Source: Excoecaria cochinchinensis (lineage: Eukaryota; Streptophyta; Magnoliopsida; Malpighiales; Euphorbiaceae). Taken from it: a DNA stretch of 64,000 nucleotides. Position numbers and translations under genes: made by a program. The notes beneath the pieces were generated by a model, which worked only from the letters and a program-made list of their open reading frames with translations, was not told where the DNA came from and did no database searches. Location of the stretch: NCBI GenBank assembly GCA_947683425.1, contig CANTUQ010000004.1, positions 5,680,001-5,744,000 of the forward strand. The letters are read 5' to 3'. Of the stretch, positions 47,462 to 58,547 are shown in pieces. The stretch's first letter is position 1; every line of letters begins with the position of its first letter.

Positions 47462-48627
47462 TTATGGAAGTATTTATGGATGACTTTTCTGTATATGGGG
47501 ATTCATTTGAGCTTTGTTTACAAAATTTAGACAAAGTTTTCGCTAGATGTGAAGAAAATAATTTGGTTCTTAATTGGGAGAAATGCCATTTCATGGTTGA
47601 TGAAGGGATAGTCTTAGGGCACAAAATTTCAAGTAGGGGGATTGAGGTAGATAGAGCAAAAACAGAATTAATTGAGAAGTTACCTCCACCCACTACACTT
47701 AAGGGGGTAAGATCTTTTCTTGGACATGCTAGTTTTTATAGAATATTTATAAAGGATTTTTCTTTAATTGCTAAACCTCTAACTAACTTGTTAGTTAAAG
47801 ATGTTCCTTTTGAATTTTCTAAAGAATGTATGCATGCTTTTGATACTTTGAAGAAGGCCCTTACTAGTGCACCTATTATTGCTTCTCCTAATTGGGAATT
47901 ACCATTTGAGATTATGTGTGATGCAAGTGATGTTGCTGTGGGTTGCGTTTTAGGTCAAAGACATGGTAAGAATTTGCATGTAATTTACTATGCTAGTCAT
48001 ACTTTGTCATCTACTCAAATTAATTACACAACTACTGAAAAAGAAATGTTAGTTGTAGTTTATGCATGTGACAAGTTTAGATCTTACTTGTTAGGGTCTA
48101 AAGTCATAATCTATACCGATCATGCGAGGTATTTATTTGCAAAGAAAGATGCTAAACCTAGGTTGATTCGTTGGGTTTTGTTATTGCAAGAGTTTGACCT
48201 TGTCATTAAAGATAAAAAGGGAAGTGAAAATTTAGTTACTGACCATTTATCAAGGTTAGAAAGCAATGACCAAACTTTAGGTGAAGGCATTGAAATTAAT
48301 GAATCGTTTCCGGACGAAGCATTAATGTCAATTGAGAATATGCATGTACCTTGGTATGCTGACTTTGCTAACTATCTTGCTGCTGGAATTGTACCTGATA
48401 ATTTGACATGGCAACAAAAGAAGAAATTCTTTAGTGAAGTTAAAAATTATCTTTGGGAGGAACCTTACTTATTTAAGATAGGTGGGGATGGTATAATTCA
48501 TCGTTGTGTAAGTGAGGAGGATTATCAAAACATCTTGATGCATTGTCATGCTACATTGTATTCGGGTCATAATGGTGCTAATAAAACTGCTTCTAGAGTG
48601 CTTGGTATTATTTTTCTTTTTAATTAA
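47462..48627 (+). pseudogene. Athila/Tat-type RT-RNase H-integrase fragment
   Basis: Open fragment starting inside RT at the active-site motif (FMDDFSVYG). It continues through the RT connection (GVRSFLGHASFYRIFIKDFS) and RNase H (MCDASDVAVGCVLGQ, TTTEKEMLVVVYACDKFRSYL, YTDHARYLFAKKDAKPR) into the integrase zinc region (YLWEEPYLFK, HRCVSEEDYQNILMHCH, YSGHNGANKTA). It stops before the second Cys pair and the DDE core. The N-terminal RT is replaced by the LTR end at 47461. The reading frame is otherwise uninterrupted for 390 codons, unusual for its surroundings. Confidence 0.82.
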
Positions 48628-48769
48628 TTGTTATATTATATGTGTGATATTTGTATGTAATAATGTCATTCTTTTTGTTCCACAGATAATCCTAATTTGT
48701 AAGTTCATTTTATATGTCTAATTGTGAATTTTTTTAAAGGGAAGAAAATTTGATTTTTCAAATTCCTTT

Positions 48770-49000
48770 CTGTCGCGAGCGCGATAGAAAGGGGAAGGTG
48801 TTTTATAGATTTCATCGCGACGGCACGACGAAGGGTGTCCTCGCGACAGTTTCTTTTTGATTTTTCATTTTTCCTTTCTGTCACGAGGTCGCGATGGAGA
48901 GAGGGGTTTATTTGTCGCGATGCCGCGACGTATATCGCGATGCGCTAATTTTTCATTGTGCTTCTGTCGCGATCGCGACGATGTCACGACGTCGCGACAG
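48770..49000 (+). repeat. CTGTCGCGATCGCGACAG palindrome array
   Basis: ctgtcgcgagcgcgatag, ctgtcacgaggtcgcgatgg, tgtcgcgatgccgcgacg and ctgtcgcgatcgcgacg within 230 bp, ahead of a CT-rich leader and the gag-like ORF. The same palindrome word dominates Tekay LTR D. Confidence 0.8.
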
Positions 49001-49264
49001 AACGCGGGATTTGAATTTGTTGGTCAATCTAACCATTGGGAACTCATTTAATTCCTCAACTTCCCTCTTTTCTACCCTAATAACTTCTTCTTCTTTCAAT
49101 TTCTTTTGCCTTTTCAGTTTTTTTCCAATTACTTTCTCTCTTTTCTCTCAATCCTTACTCAAAATTCTCTCTAAATTCCTCATGCTTTATCTTCCTTTTT
49201 CTTTTACTTCTGTTTTCTTATATTTCTTTTCACTTTGATTTATCTAGTTGTAAGCGATTTTACA

Positions 49265-50125
49265 ATGGTGAGAACTAAGCACGTGGAAGACAAGAGTAAG
49301 GGGAAGAGGCCTATGGGGGAGTCAAGCAATCAGGGAGATGATTCTACTCCTGCTTCACTCGTTTTTCAAAATAGGTATGATTGTCCTTTTCCAATTTTTT
49401 CTGATGAGGAAGGGGAGAAATTTGAATATTCTGCCAATAAAAATTATGTTGGTATGTGGGCTTTGGACTCCGCTATTTTGAATACAATGGGATTAACTAA
49501 TCAAATAAATCGTTTTCTTAAATATATGAAATGGGGAAAATTTATAACCTTATCTTTACCTGTGAGAAAAGACTGGGCTTTAGAGTTTTTTGTTACCTTG
49601 ACTTATGTGGATAAACATAAGATTTCAATGAAATTTAGACATCAAGGAGCAGAGTATACTGATGATTTGAATACGTGGTTTGTTTTCCCTTTAAATGGAA
49701 AATGATTTGATTCCCATCTTTTTCAACCTTCCCCTGTTTGGACTAGATTGTCTGGCTTAGAGCACTTTAATAATAAGAATTCAACTAATAGGCAAATCAA
49801 GGATGATGCATTGATGCTTTTTAATAAGTTTCTTTGCCATGCTATGTTTAGGAGGGTTGAAAGTACAAAAGTTCAAACCAAGGATTTATTTGTGTTAGAC
49901 CTTTTACAATCCCATAAAACCCCTGATTCAATCGATTTTATTTTAGATGGTTTGTACCATGCTTCTATTGCAAGAAGTAAATCTGTGGGGATGTGCCATC
50001 TTGTTACTGGTATTATTTTGGGATGTATGGGTGATTTAAACAATTTTGTCTTGGCTGACAATGAATCAATTCCATTTCTTGATGTTGTTTACTTGCGGCG
50101 CTCTAATATTTCAAAAACTTGTTAA
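49265..50125 (+). pseudogene. Athila-like ORF1/gag-type protein with one stop
   Basis: Start chosen at ATG 49265 (acaATGG context) after a long CT-rich leader; an upstream in-frame ATG at 49235 is possible. The protein starts MVRTKHVEDKSKGKRP and has WALDSAILNTMGL and WALEFFVTLTYVDKHKI followed by KFRHQGAEYTDDLN, resembling the conserved ORF1 of plant Athila-type elements, whose role is gag-like. A TGA at 49703-49705 (one change from CGA) interrupts the frame, which then continues open to TAA at 50123-50125 (VLDLLQSHKTPDSIDFILDG). The assignment rests on general resemblance. It lies downstream of pol, the reverse of normal order. Confidence 0.55.
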
Positions 50126-50139
50126 GCATTTTCTACATA

Positions 50140-51600
50140 TGCTATATACCGCAAGTATACGGTGTACCGCAATAGTACTTAAGATGTCGATCCCACGAGG
50201 AACGCGTTTTACTCACTATTACTCCCCAATTTTAATCTTGTTTACAATGGTCTAATAGTGTGAAAGTTAATTTTAAACTAATCTAACATGTAAACTAAAT
50301 AAACCTAGTTAATGATAGTCAAAAGAAGATAAAATAAATCATGAAGAATTAAAGATAATGAACTTGATTCCATCATTTTAATTAACATCTTTCATCTTTT
50401 TATGCAAGCCAAGTTAGAATAAATTTTTAACTCACTCTCTCGACATGAATTAAAATGCCTAAAACATACAATTAAAATTCTAACTCACAATTTTCATTAA
50501 TGAATTAGAGGTTTCTAATTACATATTTTAAGAATAAACACTAACCTATAGCAATTATCTTAATATACCGATCTCTCAAATATACCTTAATAATGAAATT
50601 CTATTAGATTTCAGATAAAGCAAACTTTCGAATTACTTTAACTTATAAAGATCATGCAAAATATACTAATAGAAAATCTGCAATCAAAGACTCTTTAAAA
50701 TAGATGGAATTAAAGAATGTTAATAATGAACAAATTCATTAAATGAGTATTCATTAAATGATCAGAGAAGAAATAAAAGATAAGAGAATAAGATAGAAGT
50801 CCTTCAACCCTTTTCTCAACTCTTCAAATAGATTTTCTTCTCCTTGATCTTCTTCTTCAAAACATGAAAACTAACTAAGAACTTTAACTATAAATCTGTC
50901 TTAAAAAATACAGAAAATTACTTAACTAAAATTCCATATATCTAAAATTACAGTTAAACTAAGTATTTATAGATGATAATTTGAAGTTTGTGTCTCTTAG
51001 AGATGTCTCTTGAGAATGGTTGTAATTGTTGGTGAGAGGAGGTGACTTTTCAAGAGAAAACTGTCCCAACGGTCGTCTCTGTCGCGCTCCCCTTTTCCTT
51101 TCTCTCTTTTCTTCTTTCGCTTCTCTTCTTCTCTCTGGCCACTTACGAGTCGCGACCTCCAATCACGCGTCGTGACTTTGCGTGTGAGTCGTAACTGGTG
51201 CTCACGTCTCGCCTTCTCTTCCCTTTCTCTTTTCTTTCCTTTCTTTCCTGGCCTCTCTGTGTCGTCACGAGTCGTGATGGTCTTTCACGACTTGTGACCC
51301 TACTTCCTCAGCCCCTCTTCTTCTTTTCCTCCTTCCTTCTGCATTCTCCTTCACAAGTCACGACTCGTGATATAGCATCACTAGTCATGACCCTTCTCTG
51401 CTCTCGTGATCCTATCCACATTTATGCTTCTTCTCTTCATTTTTCACCTAAAACAACACCAGTAAACACAAAAACACTCAACTAATACAAATAAACATAA
51501 ACTAACACATATGATATCAAATATACACACAATTGCATGATTAATTCCATAAACTCATACAAAACATACACTAAATTATACCTCAATTAAATTCCTATCA
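50140..51600 (-). repeat. Athila-like LTR, minus orientation (inverted arm 2)
   Basis: The minus strand starts TGATAGGAAT at 51600 and ends cggtatatagca at 50140. It matches 46002-47461 in reverse complement, lacks 16 bp present in arm 1 (around 46516-46531, between two gagcgc copies), and has the intact 3' end. Flanks acata and tatat do not form a convincing TSD. Its palindrome array is at 51071-51412. Confidence 0.82.
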
Positions 51601-51915
51601 TATATATATAATATAGATTAGGTAGGTAAAATTAGAAATTAATTATTAATGTTGGGTTAATTTAATTTATTAATATTGTAAGTTTAATTAGATAATTAAA
51701 ATGCATGAAAGATTAAAGATTAATTAGTTAATATGTAAAGTGTTTAATTAATTAGATAAATTATATGATATATTAAATAGATTAATTATATTAAGATGTA
51801 AAATATGTAATGTTTAAATTAATTAATTTATGTTATTTGAATTAAGTTAAATTAATTAAGAAATTAAAATGGAGGAAATTATTAAATGACCCAAAAACCA
51901 ACCCTAATTTTAGGG

Positions 51916-51922
51916 TATAAAA
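51916..51922 (+). promoter_or_regulatory. TATA box of Ogre-like LTR
   Basis: tataaaa in ttagggtataaaaagaaaag, with a purine-rich then GC-rich leader downstream. About 575 bp upstream of the donor-like motif. Confidence 0.65.
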
Positions 51923-52529
51923 AGAAAAGAATGAAGGGAAATGAGGGAGCTCTCTCGGCAGATCAAGGCAAAAAAAGACCAAGAAAAAGAAAAGAAAAAG
52001 AAAGGGAGAGCTGAGAGCAGTGGTGGCCGGCCATAGGAGGAGAAGAAAAGAAATAGAAAAGAGAGTAGAAGACATAGCAAGAGAGAGCAAGGAAAAAGGG
52101 ACCAAGAGCAAAGAGAAATAGGAGGAGAGTAGAGAGAAGAAAAGAGGGTGGAACAGGGGCCAACGGAGACCAACGGCGCCGGAGAGAAGAAGAGAAAGAA
52201 GAAAAGACGGGGGAAGGAGGCGTTGCCTCTGCCAGCCAGCCACGGCCGCCGATCGCCACACGCGCCCCGCCACCGTGAAGAGGTCTGGATGAAACCATCG
52301 GTGGTCGCCGTTCCTCCATCGGCCGCCGTAAGCCGGCGCGTGAGAGAAGAAGACTCGGACGCTTCAAGACGTTTTCTGGCGACGGCAGCGCTCGTTCCGG
52401 CGCGTGACCCACTCCGGCAGGATCCCGGCGGTCCGATCTCCCTTTCGGCAACGATGGTGTCGACCACCTTCCCTCCGGCGAGGCTCTGGTGAGGTAAACT
52501 CCACTTCACCCTATTTTATTTTAAATACA

Positions 52530-52592
52530 ATATTATTATTATTATTATTGTTATTAATTAATATTATTATTATTATTATTATTATTATTTTG

Positions 52593-52624
<32 letters not shown>

Positions 52625-52754
52625 ATTAATTAATATTAATAATATTATTATTATTATTTTGGTTATTTATTATTATCATTATTATTATTATTATTATTCT
52701 GTTTTATTACAATTATTATTATTATTATATATTTATTTATGTTTATTGATGTTG

Positions 52755-52849
<95 letters not shown>

Positions 52850-52874
52850 TTATTTATGTTTATTGATGTTGTTG

Positions 52875-52957
<83 letters not shown>

Positions 52958-53055
52958 TTATTTATGTTTATTGATGTTATTATTATTATTATCTTTTATT
53001 ATTATTATTATTTGCATTATTGCTATTATTATTATTATTATCAAATACTATTTGT
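52530..53055. repeat. (ATT)n with repeated tatttatttatgtttattg islands
   Basis: Long ATT runs separated by three copies of an island containing tatttatttatgtttattga and tgttgttg, at about 52728, 52845 and 52953, so the array also has a ~110-bp period. Confidence 0.85.
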
Positions 53056-54045
53056 TTTATTATTAATATTATTATTGTATGATATTATTGTTAGCATTTT
53101 TATTTTTGTTGGATTATTATAATTGTCATCATATTTTGCATCCATTAATTCTTCTAATTTAATTCATTTAATCGTTCATTTAGAATTTATTTATTTATTC
53201 GAAAAATATGTAAATACTATTTTATCTTATTTTATGTATTTGTGGTCTGTAATAATAAAACGATTTTCGACCGCTCTTAAAAAGAACCACCACACAAATA
53301 TTTTCTACCAAATAAAATATTGGTTAATAAAACTGGACCAATGTCCTCATTTTCATCTCGAGCCAAAAAGTTTAACTTGATTTGAGAATTCTATAATTTT
53401 TTGTAAAATGAGTATTTGGGAACCAATGTTCCTGTCTAAATAAACATCCCGATTTATTCTTTTTTTGTACCTTATTTATAATGGGGGTTGTATTCCGCCC
53501 CTAATTTTATTGTAATTTACTTTTGAATGCTTTATTTTAGTTTCGCTTTTATTTTCTGCTTTTACGTGAATGATTGCGCCTTTTAATTAATTGCATCGTG
53601 TGGAAAGAGTGTGAAATAATAAATTCAAAACTTAATTGTAAAATTAATCAAGATGCGAATAAATGAGAAGTTCCGAACCCACCTCTGGTCTTTGGGCTCA
53701 AAGAGGTTAGAGGTCTATCCGATCATTCGTTGGAGCTAAGACTTCCAAGACACCTCTTGTGTTACGAGACTTAGACGTTAATCCTAGGCTCCTTTGGGAG
53801 AGAGGTTTACCCTCCAAGACCCCTTTGGTTGGCCCAAAATGGATAATAAGCGCAGTCTTAGGCTCTCCGAGGCGAGAGAAACTTTCCCAATGTTCTATTG
53901 GGTGGCTACTCCATGAAACCTCCTTGTTGCCCAAAATAGACGCACTCATAATTCATTGCAAGTTGCCAATGGACCCACAAATGCCCTGATCGCCCTCGAG
54001 CGGGCGGTCGTACGGGCGGCACGCGGGCCTCGGCGCGCGTCACAG

Positions 54046-54064
54046 TGGCGACTCCACTGGGGAC
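54046..54064 (+). other. PBS of plus-strand Ogre-like element
   Basis: TGGCGACTCCACTGGGGAC one base after the LTR end at 54044, matching the PBS at 38821-38804. Confidence 0.82.
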
Positions 54065-57046
54065 ATACTCAAGACTTCGATTCGAAAGTACCTTGATTAA
54101 CATTTACAATTAGGTTTTAGTTTATAAATTTCACCTTCTTTCAAAGCTACATTGCATCACATTAGAGCCTTAGATCTATGTTAGTTTGGTCCTTCTATCA
54201 CCCCGGTGCATTCCCGAAGCACGACCCTATGTTCACTCACTGTAGAGAAGTGTTAAGGATAATCACCAGCTCAAGCCTCGTGCCATCAAATGGTATATCA
54301 AATGATGACCCGACTGGTCGAGTTAGGCCCGTTGGCAGGGATCATGCTTGGGTAGCCCTAATATATCATCACCTTGGACCAAAGCCCATGTAATGGACCT
54401 AGATACTTCCACTAGGGGGCATGTGCCATAATACATTGCTTGTGTAGTGGGTTATTGTGTATTAAATAAATCCAAATAAATTTAGATGTTCACTCCTTAA
54501 AGGCTTTCATACCCGAGGGGTGTGTTTTGATTTATTCGGATTGTTTAAATACATGATAGCCAAAAATTCATCTCCATGCGCTTTTATTAATGAGAGTTCG
54601 TGCTTAGCAGCACGCTGCACGCGCTCATTGGGTTCCCCGTTAACCCATGGGTCAAGCCTACCTAGGGAAAGAGCCCGCACGACCCCCTGTGTGATAAAAA
54701 TAAGGTTGGGAGGAACACTTTTCTTGTGTGTGTATTTGTGCTTGTACATTCTTTTATGAGTAATAATAGTAAATAAAACACATGCATTTTGTCTCATGTA
54801 TAATTCTTTCCATACAATAATAGAACCTGTGCACTCTGTATATAAAATTGCCTGTATCATAATTTGTGAATATGAACACGATATGTATTTGTCCTGCATG
54901 TACATACATAGCAGCGCCTGTCACGACTCACACTAACATTATGACATCCATAACATCCATCATGCACCACAGCCAGTACATACGGCATGCGTCCCCGAAG
55001 GTACATATCGACATGCATCATAGCATGCACAGGCATATTACCACCGTGACATAAAAAAAATGAAAATGAAAACAAAAAATAATAAAAAATAATATATAGT
55101 CAAAATAATGCATTCACCATGTGTCATAGCATGTACATATCCGTATGCTCACATTACATACATATACTGCTGCATGTCATAGTGTGCACACATTAGCATA
55201 CTTCATTAGACTAGACATTATACACATCATGACACTTTGCATCTCTCACATTGTATGCCATATCATGAACATGCATTATCATGCATGAATTATGCCATGT
55301 ATATATTAATCCTGCATCGACTATGTTAGTCATTGTATATACCAATGTATGTCTGGCATTTGCATACCATGCAAGTATACATGCCTCGTAAATGTCATTC
55401 GTTTCTTGCAACCACTTTCATCTTATGTCTTGTGTCACACACATATGTCGCTCGCTGTACACAATCATTCTTATACTGTGCCCCATGCCATGTACATTAT
55501 TTGTATATATGTTTTACATTTCTATATATGTGAGTTTTGCTATCCCTCCCGATTTATGTACACATTATCTTGGCCAATCGTTCTCATCTTACATCATATA
55601 TCCTTATCATGCCTAAATCATGCCATGTGCACATACACCATGTATCATGAACATCCATCTCCATGTTGTGCCATATTTTACACTCATGCTTTCATCGTAT
55701 ACATGTGCACTGCAAATTTATGCATGCACGTTATTTATCATGCAGTGTTTACACACTCATATTTTTTCGCAGGTGTTTTACACACACATCTTTGCACATA
55801 TTTTGTGTACATATTTTTGTACAATATGTTTTTACCCATGTGTACAATATGTTTTTATACAATATGTTTTTGCGCGTATAGTTTCTTACACGCATTGCTA
55901 ATATGCACGACACTATTGCATACGTCTTTTCATGTTCATGATTTTTAACCAATAGTTTGTGCATATTCAAAAAAAAATAAAAAAAAATTCTTTGTGCCCA
56001 CACCATTTTTGTGCATATAATTTTTGATGGAATAAAAATTTTTTTTATGTTAAGTTGTATCCTAAAACACTGACATGTTTGCACCTCATTAGGGTACCTC
56101 TGATTCAAAGTTCGACTCTGCTTAAGTAGTTCTCAACTATGAAGGGATTTGATCTTGACTCTAGAAATCTGAGTTTCATTCCACTTTGAATTAAGTAAGG
56201 GGTATATATGTTTGGTCTTTAAGAGCTAGATTACATGAAAATATTTGGCTATACCATGTCATTTCTAAGTTCATAGCACTTTTTGGCCCGTTTTGAAAAT
56301 AAACTGAAAAACTAGTTGCAATTAGAGGATTGGATGAAAACTCACTAAGAGCACTAGAACCTTTCCGATTACCCGTCAAAGCGACCCCTGGATAAGGCTG
56401 GATCTAGAAAATTATTTAGGCAATCATTTCTTTGTATAGGCCTCTAAATGACCATTTCCTCCCTTTATTTTGCAACCGCTTGTTAGCCCCTTGAGCCTTT
56501 ATTTCGGTATGCTAAATGCGTACCAGTTTTTATTGTTACACACGTTAAAACTACTCCATTCACTTAAAATGATTTTGGCTTCCCCTTAGAATAATGGCTG
56601 CTTTAATAAGGACGGATGGACATTATGATATTCTTTCGGACCATCAAAAGTCACCCCGATAAAAATGGATTTACACTTTGGGGAAAAGAGCCTCAATTTT
56701 TGACAATTCTTTGAGCTATCAATAATCACCCTGATAAGGATGGGTTTACCCCTTAAGAAAAATTTTCAATCATCGATAATTTTTGGGCTACACTTCTGGA
56801 AAGGGGTTTGAATCATCGATAAACTTTTCGTGTAATTAGAGACATGAGCTTGCGAAAAAAAAATGAAAGAAAAAAAAGAAAGCAAAAAAAAAAAATAGTA
56901 GGGCCCAAGATAATACCCCTTGATGAGTTTCAGTAGCTATCTTTTTAGCTAAATTGTTATGCTGAGCTTAATGAGTTCATGTATTACCAAATCCAAATTC
57001 AAGAGTATCTGGACAGTATACAATTGGGGTTGGGAATGGTCCTTGT
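54065..57046 (+). other. Ogre-like internal region, non-coding remnant
   Basis: 54150-54400 is homologous to the gag-proximal region of the minus-strand Ogre-like copy (ccccggtgcattcccgaag, tatatcaaatg, aagcccatgtaatgg) but carries frame breaks. 54880-55930 is a CATG/TGCA-rich stretch without a convincing gene. 56600-56850 has two related units with cacccc/tgataaaaatggattt words about 85 bp apart. It is cut at 57046 by element E. No gag, RT or integrase motif was recognised here. Confidence 0.55.
54880..55930. repeat. CATG/TGCA-rich alternating sequence
   Basis: About 1 kb dominated by words such as catgcat, gcatgtacat and tgcacatac, and ending with three tacaatatgttttt copies near 55824-55872. 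Diverged, no fixed long period. Confidence 0.55.
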
Positions 57047-58547
57047 TGTAACACCCCTTACCCGTACTTAGGCGATCCCATCCGATAAGGAGTGAGATGC
57101 CGTATGAGTAGAGGTGCCACCACACAGATACAGAATATACATACATAAACATACATACTGAAATATAGGGTAATTTAAAACTTTACAAAGCCATTCATGA
57201 AATAAGCTGATCATGCATTAATATAACGGAAATCATTACATTACTGATTGATCAACCCAAAGGTACAAAAGATAATTAAAATCCAAAATTATAGATATAC
57301 ATATGCGAAAGCTAATACAAAATTGACATCAGAGAGTTCTATACAAAAAGAATCGTCAAAATACAAAATTAGGCCCTACACTAAAGACCCAGCTGTGTTG
57401 GCTTCGATGGCTGCGACTCTCCCAAAGCAACTCCTTCCGCACCTGCACGGGTAAACACACCGTGCTAAGCGATAAACGCTTAGTGGGGAAACACACATAT
57501 AGTATAAGGACAACCATTCACAACGGTCGTCAAGGCAAACACATACTGATGGCATAATCAGAAATACACATTAAACGAGAGTAGAAATATATGAACATGT
57601 AAATATATAGATTCATACATTTGATAAAGCACACTGCTTTCATAACATCATTAATAACATATTCGGATCACATAATCTCATACTTAGCAAAGCAATTCAA
57701 AATGATAAAGTGCCTGCTAACTCAAAGTAGTGGATAACGAGTGAACAAACAGTACTTTACGGGTACGAGCCGATTACAAACAGTACCTTACGGGTACGAA
57801 TCGAGAAATTAATTTTTACTTTTAATTTCCACAAAACATTTTCAAAGGGGATCTTAAACAAGATCCGAACACAAAGGGGTTCGCGAGAAACCAAACGGGG
57901 ACCTGATCGGGGTCCAAACTGAACAAAGGGCTGCAGCTAAGAGACTCTATTAGGCATGCCTAACTATCCACTAGACTGACTCTTACAGGCCATGTATTAA
58001 ATATTCCATAATCGAAACATAATATTCAATATAATACGATGCAACACAAATAATTACAGTTAAATATAATTTAAAAACTGAGGTGACGTTAAATAACTAT
58101 TAAAAACCAGAACATAAGTTAAAATGAACAAAGAACAAGAATTAAAACATCAAAATTCAAGACAGAAGACATTTAGAAACAGTTGCGGGAGAGGAGGCTG
58201 TCACGACTGGTGACAGATGTCACGACTAATGACAGGGGCTTACTGTCACGACTCGTGACAGATGTCACGACTAGTGACAGAGGTTTATCGTCACGACTCG
58301 TGACAATTGTTACGACTCGTGACGAAGCTGAAGCTGTCACGACTGGTGAAAGGGGCTTACTGTCATGACTGGTGACAGATGTCACGACTAGTGACAGGGC
58401 CACGGGATTTCCAGGAAAAAAATCCAACAACTTAAATTTTTGCTTCAAAAAATCATCAATCAAGCATCACAACTTAAATCAAACAAAACCCATAACATTT
58501 ATTTTAACATGAACCTCTTTAAACATCACATTTTCAGAAATTCCATC
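57047..58547 (-). repeat. 3' LTR of element E, left part
   Basis: Holds the terminal hairpin (57465-57483), hairpin train and palindrome array. Train: GTACT/GGTAC and GTACCttacGGGTAC (57752-57766, 57783-57797), GGATCTTaaacAAGATCC (57849-57866), GGTTC/GAAACC (57878-57892), GGACC/GGTCC (57899-57915), TAGGCATGCCTA (57951-57962). Without the insert the LTR is about 2280 bp. Confidence 0.88.
58196..58410 (-). repeat. GTCACGACTCGTGAC palindrome array (LTR E)
   Basis: Seven or eight units alternating gtcacgactggtgac, gtcacgactagtgac and gtcacgactcgtgac, each about 20-45 bp apart. The same word occurs in the Athila-like LTR arms. Confidence 0.85.

Larger units (their letters stand above)
51601..54044 (+). 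repeat. Ogre-like LTR, plus strand, main part
   Basis: Continues the LTR begun at 44942. TATA box at 51916, a GC-rich leader (about 52140-52490), donor-like GTGAG|GTAAAC at 52489-52499, (ATT)n blocks (52530-53055), then an end homologous to the reverse complement of 58548-58900 and finishing GGCGCGCGTCACA at 54044. The PBS follows. Long overlapping ORFs in the GC-rich leader look incidental. Confidence 0.8.

Noticed and set aside
47436..47693. Minus-strand 85-codon ORF over the Athila-like pol
   Set aside because: Antisense shadow of a clearly conserved RT frame.
50140..51600. A target-site duplication for the inverted Athila-like LTR
   Set aside because: Flanks acata and tatat do not match; weak similarity is expected in AT-rich sequence.
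51842..52509. Overlapping ORFs up to 199 codons on the minus strand
   Set aside because: They lie in the GC-rich, purine-biased leader of an Ogre-like LTR and run antisense to its promoter; no recognisable domain.
55211..55948. Overlapping ORFs including a 199-codon plus-strand frame rich in Cys, His and Ile
   Set aside because: Composition follows the CATG/TGCA-rich sequence; other frames are equally open, so no coding signal.
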